Assembly (NCBI GenBank): GCA_900542175.1 | Contig: UQNC01000072.1 | Coordinates: 1-6,106, forward strand | DNA from: an uncultured Collinsella sp. | GTDB lineage: Bacteria; Actinomycetota; Coriobacteriia; Coriobacteriales; Coriobacteriaceae | Direction: 5' to 3' | DNA length: 6,106 nt | Part shown: piece after piece, positions 1-6,051 of the stretch | Numbering within the stretch: position 1 is the first letter of the stretch | How the letters are laid out: every line of letters begins with the position of its first letter | The notes under the pieces: model-generated | Database searches by the model: none | The model's input: only the letters and a program-made list of their open reading frames with translations | What the model was told of the DNA's origin: nothing | Position numbers and translations under genes: made by a program

Positions 1-53
1 GCGTCCTAGTGTTCGCTTCTAATAAAGAAGGCCAAGATTCGGGACGCAGTTCA
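1..53 (+). repeat. Left arm of a perfect 53-bp terminal inverted repeat
   Basis: Bases 1-53 are the exact reverse complement of 6052-6104; identity stops at base 54 (c here, g in the other arm). It may extend left beyond the window, since two more bases follow the right arm. The arm carries its own short dyads: GCGTCC at 1-6 against GGACGC at 42-47, and CTTCT at 16-20 against AGAAG at 26-30. It has no convincing coding content and is not recognised as a known IS end. It could be a recombination site, a mobile-element end, or a library adapter or assembly artefact. Confidence 0.9.
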
Positions 54-65
54 CTCCGCCAAACG

Positions 66-116
66 TTAAAGACTGTCCCCAACGACTAGTCATTTAAGAA
101 CGTCCCCAATGACTAG
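66..116. repeat. Two-copy 24-bp direct repeat, 27-bp period
   Basis: Copy A (66-89) and copy B (93-116) share the core GTCCCCAA(C/T)GACTAG, with TTAAAGA or TTTAAGA in front. The pair lies downstream of galM beyond its terminator, in otherwise non-coding DNA. It looks like a dispersed intergenic repeat of the host lineage, which is inferred from style only. No start codon and ribosome site make a plausible gene here. Confidence 0.7.
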
Positions 117-121
117 GTAGC

Positions 122-153
122 AAAACGCCCGTCGGCGGTGTGCCGGCGGGCGC
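122..153 (-). terminator. Rho-independent terminator of galM
   Basis: On the minus strand a GC-rich hairpin with arms at 143-152 and 126-135 (10 bp, one mismatch, 7-base loop) is followed by TTTT at 125-122. It begins 28 bases after the galM stop codon, in the right orientation for that gene. The U tract is short, so some readthrough is possible. Confidence 0.75.
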
Positions 154-180
154 TGCTGTGCGATATGTTGCGTTGTGGAC

Positions 181-1233
181 TTAGTGCCTCATAAAGTGGT
201 ATTCGATCACATTGCTGTAGGGGTGACCCGGGCCCACGATGCCCTGCGGGAACAGCGGCTGGTGCGGCGTGTCGGGGTACATCTCTGCCTCGAGGGCAAA
301 GCCAGCGCCCCAGCCATAGTTGGCATCGTCCTTGGCGTGCTCGTCGCCCAGCCAGTTGCCGGTGTAGAGCTGCACGCCCGGGGCGGTGGTGTAGTAGTCC
401 AGCTCACGACCGGTCCACATCTCCTCGACGTGCATCGCGCGGCGCAGATTACGGCCGTACTGATAGCCATCGATGCACAGACAGTGATCGTAGCCACGGG
501 CCTGCTTAATCTGCGGGTCGTCGGCTTCCATGCCAGGAGCGACGGGGCGCAGCTCACGGAAGTCAAACGGCGTGCCCTCAACCGGAGCGATCTCGCCGGT
601 GGGGATATTCTGCTCGTTGATGGGCAGGTAGTGGGCAGCGTTGGCAACAAAGAAGTGCTCGCAGTCCATGCCGGCGTTATGGCCGGCAAGGTTAAAGTAT
701 GTGTGGTTGGTCATGGACACGTAGGTGGCGCGGTCGCTCTCGCAGCCATACTCGATGCGAAAGACGCCGGTGCGTGTAACGGTAAACACGGCCGTAAAGG
801 TGCGGTTGCCGGGAAGGCCCAGCTCGCCGTCCTCAAGTGAGGTGGTCATGCGCACGGCGTTGTGGACCTCGTCGAGTTCAACATCCCATACGCGCTTGTG
901 CAGACCATGCTCAAGATCGCTGTGCAGGTTGTTGACGCCTTCGTTGGCTGGCATATGCCAGTCCGTGCCGGCGATGGTGATCGTGGCACCCGCGGTGCGG
1001 TTTGCCACGGGGCCGATGGTCGCGCCAAAGCAGGCGGGGTTGTCAAAGTAATCCTCGAGCTTATCGAAGCCCAGCACCACATCGCGCACGTTGCCGGGAA
1101 TGTCGGGCACGTCGATGCCCAGCACGGTGGCGCCATAGTCCATAATGCGAACGCAGATCTCGGGTCCGTTGAGGGTGTAGCGATGAACGGGGGTACCGCA
1201 CGGCGCGGTGCCGAAAAGCTCGGAAGTGATCAT
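181..1233 (-). CDS. galM: Aldose 1-epimerase (galactose mutarotase)
   Basis: This cytosolic enzyme interconverts the α and β anomers of aldoses such as galactose and glucose. The protein is 350 aa, the usual GalM length, and the β-sandwich family motifs are in order: ANR (Arg79), NNLH (His104), NHTYFNL with the catalytic-acid candidate His177, GYDH at 247-250, and LEAE near the end with the catalytic-base candidate Glu315. The assignments follow the well-studied Lactococcus enzyme from memory. The start at 1233 is preferred because AGGA lies 6 bases upstream and homology begins there. A more upstream ATG at 1293 would add 20 unrelated residues with no good ribosome site. It diverges from the DeoR-type regulator and ends in its own terminator. 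Beside lacG/lacE it probably serves sugar released from lactose. Confidence 0.95.
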   Translation of the reverse strand: MITSELFGTAPCGTPVHRYTLNGPEICVRIMDYGATVLGIDVPDIPGNVRDVVLGFDKLEDYFDNPACFGATIGPVANRTAGATITIAGTDWHMPANEGVNNLHSDLEHGLHKRVWDVELDEVHNAVRMTTSLEDGELGLPGNRTFTAVFTVTRTGVFRIEYGCESDRATYVSMTNHTYFNLAGHNAGMDCEHFFVANAAHYLPINEQNIPTGEIAPVEGTPFDFRELRPVAPGMEADDPQIKQARGYDHCLCIDGYQYGRNLRRAMHVEEMWTGRELDYYTTAPGVQLYTGNWLGDEHAKDDANYGWGAGFALEAEMYPDTPHQPLFPQGIVGPGHPYSNVIEYHFMRH

Positions 1234-1283
1234 TTGGTTCCTAACATCGAGGTATTTCCGACAAACTGTAGCGCGAACAGGCG

Positions 1284-1311
1284 AGATTATCACTACACCC
1301 CACTAAAGCAA
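1284..1311 (-). promoter_or_regulatory. Putative galM promoter
   Basis: On the minus strand TTGCTT (1311-1306) and TAATCT (1289-1284) are separated by 16 bases, and TGA directly before the latter gives an extended -10. It lies about 50 bases upstream of the preferred galM start. The alternative galM ATG at 1293 would lie just upstream of this -10, which further favours the start at 1233. No experimental support is visible. Confidence 0.5.
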
Positions 1312-1379
1312 GGGGTATTTTTCTCAAAAAAGTGATGATTGGAGCTGTGCGGGCGTTCATTTCTGACGCGCGCGAGTCT

Positions 1380-1409
1380 GATACAATTTGTTCGTTATTG
1401 TTTGAATTG
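1380..1409 (+). promoter_or_regulatory. Putative regulator promoter and possible operator
   Basis: TGATACAAT (1379-1387) matches an extended -10, but no good -35 is seen upstream. Overlapping it is an AT-rich patch bounded by CAATT (1384-1388) and AATTG (1405-1409), with TGTT-type repeats (TGTTCG at 1389-1394, TGTTTG at 1399-1404) on the same strand. Sugar-linked DeoR repressors often bind such TGTT-rich sites near their own promoters, so autoregulation is plausible. The dyad is only 5 bp per side, so the operator call is weak. Confidence 0.35.
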
Positions 1410-1438
1410 ACGTGAGCGTGGAACAGCGAGGACTCATC

Positions 1439-2203
1439 GTGATTAAAGCGGAGCGACAGGATAAGGTTCGGCAGCTGCTCGAGGAACAGGGAACGGTCTC
1501 GGTCAAGGAGATTTCGGATGCGTTAGGTGTCTCGGATATGACGATCCGCCGTGACCTTGAGGAGCTTGCGAGCCTAGGCGAGATCGAGCGCGTGCACGGC
1601 GGAGCCCGCAGTGCACAGGGCCGTCCCCACGCTATGCTGCGCCATGAGTGCTCACACAGCGAAAAGCGCACCAAGCATGCCGAGGAAAAGCTGCAGATTG
1701 CGCGCCGTGCTGTGGAGCTTATCGAGGAAGGCTCGACCATCTTTTTGGGCACGGGCACTACGGTGGAGCAGATGGCCTCGATGCTGCCGGCGTTTCGCCT
1801 GCGCATTGTGACCAATTCGCTTTCGGTGTTTAACCTGCTCGAGGTGCGCGAAGACTGCGAACTGTGCCTGGTGGGCGGTATGTACCGTCGCCGCACCGCC
1901 GCTTTTGTGGGGCCAACGGCCGAGGATACTCTGCGTGCGTTGGGTATCGATGCGGCGTTTATCGGCGCCAACGGCATTTTGGATGGCGACGTGTCTACGT
2001 CTAATATGGATGAGGGTCGTATCCAGCAGCTCGCCTTTAGCAAGGCCGACTCGCGCTACCTCATCGCCGACTCCAGCAAAATCGGTAAGCGCGATTTCTA
2101 CACCTTCTGCCGCCTGGACAGCCTGGACGCCGTGGTGTGCGAGCCAGGTATCGCCGCCGAGGATCGTGTCGCCGTCGAGGAACATACGCGGGTCATCTGC
2201 TAG
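1439..2203 (+). CDS. DeoR/LacR-family transcriptional repressor
   Basis: This cytosolic DNA-binding protein probably represses the sugar genes until a phosphorylated sugar binds. The protein is 254 aa, normal for the family. Residues 3-57 form the winged helix-turn-helix, with recognition helix VSDMTIRRDLEEL (31-43) and the wing RVHGG. The C-terminal sugar-phosphate sensor domain shows GTGTT (104-108), VTNSLSV (124-130), LVGGMYRRRTAAFVGP (144-159), GANG (176-179) and YLIADSSKIGK (207-217). The GTG start at 1439 is chosen because AGGA lies 7 bases upstream and the family N-terminus (KAERQ..I/V) begins there; an in-frame GTG at 1412 would add nine residues. It is divergent from galM and close to lacG/lacE, so it is a LacR-like candidate, but its effector cannot be read from sequence. 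The gene symbol is left blank because DeoR paralogues regulate many sugars. Confidence 0.92.
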   Translation: MIKAERQDKVRQLLEEQGTVSVKEISDALGVSDMTIRRDLEELASLGEIERVHGGARSAQGRPHAMLRHECSHSEKRTKHAEEKLQIARRAVELIEEGSTIFLGTGTTVEQMASMLPAFRLRIVTNSLSVFNLLEVREDCELCLVGGMYRRRTAAFVGPTAEDTLRALGIDAAFIGANGILDGDVSTSNMDEGRIQQLAFSKADSRYLIADSSKIGKRDFYTFCRLDSLDAVVCEPGIAAEDRVAVEEHTRVIC

Positions 2204-2311
2204 CTAATGCTACAGACGATACTTCTGCCCCCTGCCGGCGCGGGGATTATCGCTTCACGTTGACGCGCAAATAATTTTGGGCAACAAGGATGAGGCTATT
2301 CTGGGATATGA
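2204..2311. other. Convergent intergenic gap without a clear terminator
   Basis: Transcription from the DeoR-type gene (plus) and the fic gene (minus) meets here. The only hairpin seen is CCCC(N)GGGG around 2227-2244, and neither strand has a T tract after it. The drop in GC content begins near the fic side, which suggests a junction of foreign DNA, but no target-site duplication was found by eye. Confidence 0.4.
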
Positions 2312-3544
2312 CTAGACTCCGTATTTCGTCTTTATGTCCCTTGAGAATGAATCGTAGTCTTCATAGAGCTCCTCTCTGCTTTCATCCTCGGCGCGGTTTA
2401 TACGTTCAAGGAGCTTATCCTTTGGAGCCTCTTTTGTTATTGCGGCCTCGCTATCGGGTATTGTGGATTGCAAGAATAGTTCTAGAGCATGGACGTCTTT
2501 GAGTATGTAGCCCGTCGAACGACCCGCTCCTGTTTTTTCGATTGCGCTGCAACTAACAAGCTGACCGAGGGTTCGTTTAACGGTAACCTCGCTGATATCG
2601 GGGCAGTTGGATCGGATGTCGGATTTCTTAATGACGCCGGGTCTCTGTTGAAATAGAACGGCGATGCGCGCTTGCTTCGACATGGGACGAGTGCTTGATT
2701 CAATTAAGGTACGCTGCTCGAGCTGTCGGTAGGCGGCCAGGGTTGTTCCGAGCATGAAACGGATAAAGGGTACTTCGGTGTTTTGATTTTCATTCCATCC
2801 AGTGGAGCTTGCAGCGAGAGCGTTGTAGTAAAGCGCTTTGTTGTCTTCAATAAGTCGTTCGATGCTGATGTAACGCGCAACGTCGTATCCAGTCTTTTCG
2901 AGCAGCAGCGTTGTAAGGAGCCGGCTCATCCTGCCATTGCCATCGTTGAAGGGATGAATGCTAACAAAATCGAAGATAAAGCGGAGCGATATAAGGAGGG
3001 GATCGCAAACTTGGCGAGATAAAGCATCGTTGAGGGACTGGCAGGCTTCTTTAATAAGTCCCGGGGTTGCTAGGGCCGAAGGGGGCCTAAAGCGCACAAA
3101 TCGATTTCCTTGATCGTCAATGGAGACGATTTCGTTATCGCCATCTTTCCAATGGCCTCCATACGAGATTGCCGTGTGCGCCATGAGGTCACGATGCAAC
3201 TGCAGAATGACCGATGGCGTTACGGGAATGGAATCGTGTTGCTCGTGAATAAGCGACAGCACATCTCGGTATCCAGCAATTTCTTCCTCTGCGCGGGAGC
3301 TTGGCTTGGCGGAATACGCCATAATCGCTTTGAGTCTTTTTTGGGTGGTAACAATTCCTTCAAGTCCGTTGGAGGATCGGGTGCTTTGGATCTTAGCCTC
3401 CTCCATTAGGGACGATAGAAGCTCGGGTTTGACTTGACTCAGAGCAAGCTGACGGCCTTTATGCTCGCGTATCGAGAGGAGGAGGTTGGTGATTGGAGTT
3501 GCTTCGAGTTCCGCTGGGACTGTGGTGTAATCGAACTGGCGCAT
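2312..3544 (-). CDS. Fic-domain AMPylase-like protein with C-terminal winged helix
   Basis: Fic proteins usually transfer AMP (sometimes other nucleotide moieties) from a nucleotide onto a hydroxyl side chain of a target protein. The protein is 410 aa. An N-terminal Fic_N region has SNGLEG at 58-63, matching the inhibitory (S/T)xxxE(G/N) motif of class II Fic proteins, with Glu62 as the likely self-inhibitory residue. A β-hairpin flap is near 137-155, the intact catalytic motif HPFNDGNGRMSR is at 197-208 (His197 base, Asp201 metal, Arg205 phosphate), and a winged helix occupies about 291-350. The C-terminal tail is acidic and charged. The start at 3544 has AAGGAG 4 bases upstream. Codons are more AT-rich than in the flanking sugar genes, suggesting acquisition. 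Because the toxic face is masked by an inhibitory motif in the same chain, no separate antitoxin is expected and none is seen. The target is unknown. The winged helix and the promoter repeats suggest self-regulation. Confidence 0.93.
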   Translation of the reverse strand: MRQFDYTTVPAELEATPITNLLLSIREHKGRQLALSQVKPELLSSLMEEAKIQSTRSSNGLEGIVTTQKRLKAIMAYSAKPSSRAEEEIAGYRDVLSLIHEQHDSIPVTPSVILQLHRDLMAHTAISYGGHWKDGDNEIVSIDDQGNRFVRFRPPSALATPGLIKEACQSLNDALSRQVCDPLLISLRFIFDFVSIHPFNDGNGRMSRLLTTLLLEKTGYDVARYISIERLIEDNKALYYNALAASSTGWNENQNTEVPFIRFMLGTTLAAYRQLEQRTLIESSTRPMSKQARIAVLFQQRPGVIKKSDIRSNCPDISEVTVKRTLGQLVSCSAIEKTGAGRSTGYILKDVHALELFLQSTIPDSEAAITKEAPKDKLLERINRAEDESREELYEDYDSFSRDIKTKYGV

Positions 3545-3552
3545 GCGGCTCC

Positions 3553-3627
3553 TTTCGGTATCACGAACATACTTTCGATATCATAATACCATTAAATGAT
3601 ACCGAAAGTATGTTCGTGATACCGAAA
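3553..3627. repeat. Inverted repeat of four 11-mers at the fic promoter
   Basis: Arms 3553-3584 and 3596-3627 are reverse complements at 31 of 32 positions (mismatch at 3578) around an 11-base spacer. Each arm holds two direct copies of TTTCG(G/A)TATCA exactly 20 bp apart, about two helical turns: 3553-3563, 3573-3583, and inverted at 3597-3607 and 3617-3627. The spacing fits cooperative binding of a dimeric or tetrameric regulator on one face of the helix. The winged helix of the adjacent Fic protein is the obvious candidate, by inference. Confidence 0.85.
3580..3607 (-). promoter_or_regulatory. Putative fic promoter within the operator-like repeat
   Basis: On the minus strand TATGAT (3585-3580) is a good -10, and TTTCGG (3607-3602) lies 16 bases upstream as a weak -35. 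Both elements are embedded in the repeated 11-mers, so a protein bound there would block polymerase. The expected transcript would start near 3573, about 30 bases before the fic ATG. Confidence 0.55.
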
Positions 3628-3681
3628 ACTAGAAACCATGCTTTATAACTGCTTGGAAAGTTCGGATTTGACTATCTTATT

Positions 3682-3818
3682 GTCTCGATCTGTAACAGTT
3701 AGACGGTTAAAAGTGGGCTACGTGTTACAGATTGAGATCTTTCAGCCCTGGTCGCCCATTCGTCTAAATCTATAACAGTTAGGATTGAAAATCCCTGCTA
3801 GATGTTACAGATCGAGAC
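3682..3818. repeat. Two tandem 57-bp palindromic repeat units
   Basis: Unit 1 (3682-3738) and unit 2 (3762-3818) are both 57 bp and lie exactly 80 bp apart. Each is an imperfect palindrome with ATCT(G/A)TAACA near one end and TGTTACAGAT near the other: 17 of 21 arm positions match in unit 1 and 16 of 21 in unit 2. The outermost arms across both units (3682-3697 and 3803-3818) are perfectly complementary over 16 bp. The centres of the units differ, so the arms are the conserved part. This looks like a non-coding mobile or dispersed palindromic repeat. It lies between the fic promoter and the lacG terminator and encodes nothing recognisable. Confidence 0.8.
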
Positions 3819-3844
3819 GAACGGCTTGTACGGGCTGAGCCAAA

Positions 3845-3889
3845 ACAAAAAGGCCGCATGCGAACCCGTGGAGGGGCTCGCATGCGGCC
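3845..3889 (-). terminator. Rho-independent terminator of lacG
   Basis: On the minus strand a perfect 12-bp GC-rich stem (arms 3889-3878 and 3863-3852) with a 14-base loop is followed by TTTTTGTTTTG. It starts 22 bases after the lacG stop codon, so it closes the lacE-lacG transcript. Confidence 0.9.
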
Positions 3890-3911
3890 GACAGGGGGTA
3901 TGCGGCAAAAG

Positions 3912-5333
3912 TTAGGCCATGAGCAGGCCGGTCTCCGCGGCGTTCTTGTACCAGTACGCGCTCGCCTTGGGATAGCGCTTCTGGGTCTCAAAGTCGATGT
4001 AGAACAGGCCATAGCGCTTGTTATAGCCGTTGGTCCAGGAGAACTGGTCCTGCAGCGACCACACAAAGTAGCCGTCGACGTTCACGCCGCCGTCGATTGC
4101 CTTGAGGATCCACGCGAGATGCTGACGCATGTAGTCGATACGAGGGGCGTCGTCGATAAAGCCATCCTCGAAGTCGTCCTTATAGCCCATGTCGTTCTCG
4201 GTGATGTAGATCTTCTTGTAGTTGGGATAATCGTTCTTAATGCGCAGCAGCAGGTCGTACAGGCCCTCGGGATAGATGATCCAGTCCCAATCGGTGGTGG
4301 GTACGCCTTCGCGCACGCATGACTCGCCCACGCCCTTGAGGAACCAGCGCGAGGAGCCCTTGTCGCCGGTGCCATTGTGGTTGATGTCGTTTTCGCCCTC
4401 GGCGGCACGCAGGAACTGGCACTTGTAGGTATTGACGCCCAGGCAATCGTTGTAAGGGAGCGCGGCGGTCAACGCGGCGATGTCCTCGTCACGAACGTCG
4501 AGCTCGCCGCCGGCGATATGGGCCAGCTTGGTCGCAGCCTCCATGGTGTCGGCTGCATAGTGGCCGCGGAAGGTGGCGTCGAGTACCCAGCGGTTGTTGA
4601 TGACGTCGGCCATGCGGGCCGCCTCGCAGTCGGCAGCGCTGTTGGGGTCGAGGGGATACTTGGGCTCCAGGTTCTGGACAATGCCGATCTCGCCCTCAAA
4701 GCCGCCCTCATGGAAGGCAACGACAGCCTTGGCGTGGGCTACCATCATGTTGTGCATGAGCTGGAAGGCCTTGTCCAGGCGATACTTCTCGCCGTGCGGC
4801 CAGTTGCCGACGATAAAGCTGCCCTCGGCGGTCGCGGGAATCTCGTTAAAGGTAAACCAGTGCTTGACCTCGGTGAACTCGGCAAAGCAGAACTTGGCGT
4901 ACTCGACAAAGGCGTCGATCGTCGTGCGCGTCAGGAAGCCCTCGCCGCCGTTCTGGTAAAAGGCCTCGGGCGTATCGAAGTGATCGAGCGTGACATAGGG
5001 GGTAACGCCGGCTTTATTGCAGGTGGCGAAAAGCTCGTGATAGAAGGCGACACCCTCGGGGTTAATCTCACCAGTGCCGCTGGGGAAGATACGGCTCCAA
5101 GCGATGGAGACGCGAATACCGTTGATGCCAAAGCGCTGGCACAGGTCGATATCGACCGGGTACTTGTTGTAGAAATCGCTTGCGGGATCGGGGGAGAAGC
5201 GACCCTGAGCTGCCAGGAAATCGTCCCAGGGCACTTTGCCCTTGCCGTGCGTGCGGGTCTCGCCCTCAACCTGGTAAGCGGCGGTGGCGCCGCCAAACAC
5301 AAAGCCGTCGGGGAACTGCATGGGGTTGGTCAT
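3912..5333 (-). CDS. lacG: 6-phospho-β-galactosidase, GH1 family
   Basis: This cytosolic enzyme hydrolyses lactose-6-phosphate, the product of the lactose PTS, to glucose and galactose-6-phosphate. The protein is 473 aa, close to the about 468 aa of LacG. The (β/α)8 GH1 fold is complete: the N-terminal FGGATAAYQVEG signature (13-24), acid/base Glu164 in TFNEI, nucleophile Glu379 in ITEN, and the 6-phosphate pocket residues Ser432, Lys439 and Tyr441 in FSWTNGYNKRYG. Long stretches such as TDWDWIIYPEGLYD match remembered LacG sequences, which favours a phospho-galactosidase over a phospho-glucosidase. The residue after TEN is Asp (TEND), where LacG and most GH1 enzymes have Gly. The ATG at 5333 has AAGGA 7 bases upstream. 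It lies 75 bases downstream of lacE, in the same direction, so the two are probably co-transcribed. Substrate range (lactose or other β-galactosides) is not settled by sequence. Confidence 0.94.
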   Translation of the reverse strand: MTNPMQFPDGFVFGGATAAYQVEGETRTHGKGKVPWDDFLAAQGRFSPDPASDFYNKYPVDIDLCQRFGINGIRVSIAWSRIFPSGTGEINPEGVAFYHELFATCNKAGVTPYVTLDHFDTPEAFYQNGGEGFLTRTTIDAFVEYAKFCFAEFTEVKHWFTFNEIPATAEGSFIVGNWPHGEKYRLDKAFQLMHNMMVAHAKAVVAFHEGGFEGEIGIVQNLEPKYPLDPNSAADCEAARMADVINNRWVLDATFRGHYAADTMEAATKLAHIAGGELDVRDEDIAALTAALPYNDCLGVNTYKCQFLRAAEGENDINHNGTGDKGSSRWFLKGVGESCVREGVPTTDWDWIIYPEGLYDLLLRIKNDYPNYKKIYITENDMGYKDDFEDGFIDDAPRIDYMRQHLAWILKAIDGGVNVDGYFVWSLQDQFSWTNGYNKRYGLFYIDFETQKRYPKASAYWYKNAAETGLLMA

Positions 5334-5367
5334 GAGTCATCCTTTCTGTGGGATACGAATAGGGAGA

Positions 5368-5394
5368 GGTGCCCGAACTGGGGATCCGGGCACC
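5368..5394 (-). promoter_or_regulatory. Intercistronic stem-loop between lacE and lacG
   Basis: A perfect 8-bp stem, GGTGCCCG at 5368-5375 against CGGGCACC at 5387-5394, encloses an 11-base loop in the 75-base gap between the genes. No T tract follows on the minus strand, so it is not a standard terminator. It could protect an mRNA end or set the ratio of LacE to LacG by partial termination or processing. The role is inferred. Confidence 0.5.
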
Positions 5395-5408
5395 AACAGA
5401 GGGAGGAA

Positions 5409-6050
5409 CTAGTCGAGGTTCTCGCGGAGCCACTTGATGGCGCCAGCGGGGTCGCGGGTAAGGTCGATATATTCCTTGCCGCGCGGGGCGAGCAGCTTAA
5501 TGCCCAGACGATCGGTGTCGGCCTTCATGTCGTTGTAGTAGCTACGAACCTGCGGAGCGAGCACGATGACGTCGTACTGATCCATGATGGCAGTGTGCTG
5601 GCCATAGGCGCCTGCGGAGGAAGCGATGTTCTCTCCGGTCTGTGCGGCACCTTCCTTGATGGCGTTGGCGAGCATGGCAGAGGTGCCGGCGCCGGCGCAC
5701 AGGACGAGGACCTTCAGACCGTCGACATCCTTCTTAGCGGATGCGTCGGCGGCGGGCTCGGGCTGATCGGCGACAGGCTTGCTATCGGCGGCAGCGGCGG
5801 TCGGCTCGACGGCAGCGGCGGTCTGCTCGATAGCGGGCGCAGAGGCGTTGGCGGCGATGGTGGCAGCACCATCGGACTCGAGACCCAGCTCGGCGGCGCG
5901 CTCGGCCTCCTGGTCGCAGAGCAGCTTATCGTATGCCTTCAAGAACGGTAGGTAGATGATGGCGTCCAGCAAGATGATGATCGCGACAAATACCAGGGCG
6001 ATAAGCTGGAAGTTCGTGGTGATGAAGATGCCGATGGGGGCAGGGGTAGC
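5409..6050 (-). CDS. lacE: Lactose-specific PTS EIICB, 3' part only (5' end cut by the inverted repeat)
   Basis: LacE is the membrane transporter that imports and phosphorylates lactose. The 213 residues here hold the end of the IIC membrane domain (TPAPIG, then a hydrophobic helix to YLPFLKAYDK), an Ala/Pro-rich linker of about 55 residues, and a complete cytosolic IIB domain. The phosphorylated Cys (codon at 5697-5699) lies in VLVLCAGAGTSA, and APQVRSYY, DRLGIK and EYI.LTR match lactose-type IIB. Family LacE is about 570 aa, so some 350 N-terminal residues are absent. LacE-like sequence begins at 6051: the expected PW(T/A)TP would use the final G of a Trp codon there, but the repeat replaces everything upstream. 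The frame continues into the repeat and hits TAG at 6098-6096. The first candidate start inside is TTG at 5972, mid-helix and with no obvious ribosome site, so it is unlikely. This is either a truncated pseudogene or a fragment cut by cloning or assembly. Confidence 0.9.
   Translation of the reverse strand, partial: ATPAPIGIFITTNFQLIALVFVAIIILLDAIIYLPFLKAYDKLLCDQEAERAAELGLESDGAATIAANASAPAIEQTAAAVEPTAAAADSKPVADQPEPAADASAKKDVDGLKVLVLCAGAGTSAMLANAIKEGAAQTGENIASSAGAYGQHTAIMDQYDVIVLAPQVRSYYNDMKADTDRLGIKLLAPRGKEYIDLTRDPAGAIKWLRENLD
5790..5831. repeat. 21-bp tandem repeat in the lacE linker
   Basis: Copies 5790-5810 and 5811-5831 agree at 19 of 21 positions and encode successive heptads (VEPTAAA and IEQTAAA) in the flexible linker between the IIC and IIB domains. 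The in-frame unit length means copy-number change would alter linker length without a frameshift. Confidence 0.7.
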
Positions 6051-6051
6051 C

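Noticed and set aside
1..53. Possible tRNA or small RNA gene in the repeat arm
   Set aside because: No cloverleaf arms or T-loop consensus can be formed; the internal dyads are only 5-6 bp.
175..840. Long open frame on the plus strand opposite galM
   Set aside because: It overlaps galM entirely, has no ribosome site or recognisable domain, and GalM motifs on the other strand are unambiguous.
1652..2185. Antisense frame within the DeoR-type gene
   Set aside because: No family resemblance and no start context; the plus-strand protein explains the region.
2227..2244. Terminator for the DeoR-type gene
   Set aside because: The stem has only about four firm pairs and no T tract follows on either strand.
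3682..3818. Possible CRISPR array
   Set aside because: Only two units, palindromic with conserved ends and diverged centres rather than identical repeats with unique spacers, and no cas genes nearby.
4377..5951. 524-codon open frame on the plus strand across lacG and lacE
   Set aside because: It runs antisense to two genes with complete family motifs. Long antisense frames are common in high-GC DNA, and its Gly/Val-rich composition fits a shadow frame.
5409..5972. A stand-alone short protein starting at TTG 5972
   Set aside because: The frame continues upstream with LacE-like residues to 6050, the TTG lies within a transmembrane helix, and no obvious ribosome site precedes it.
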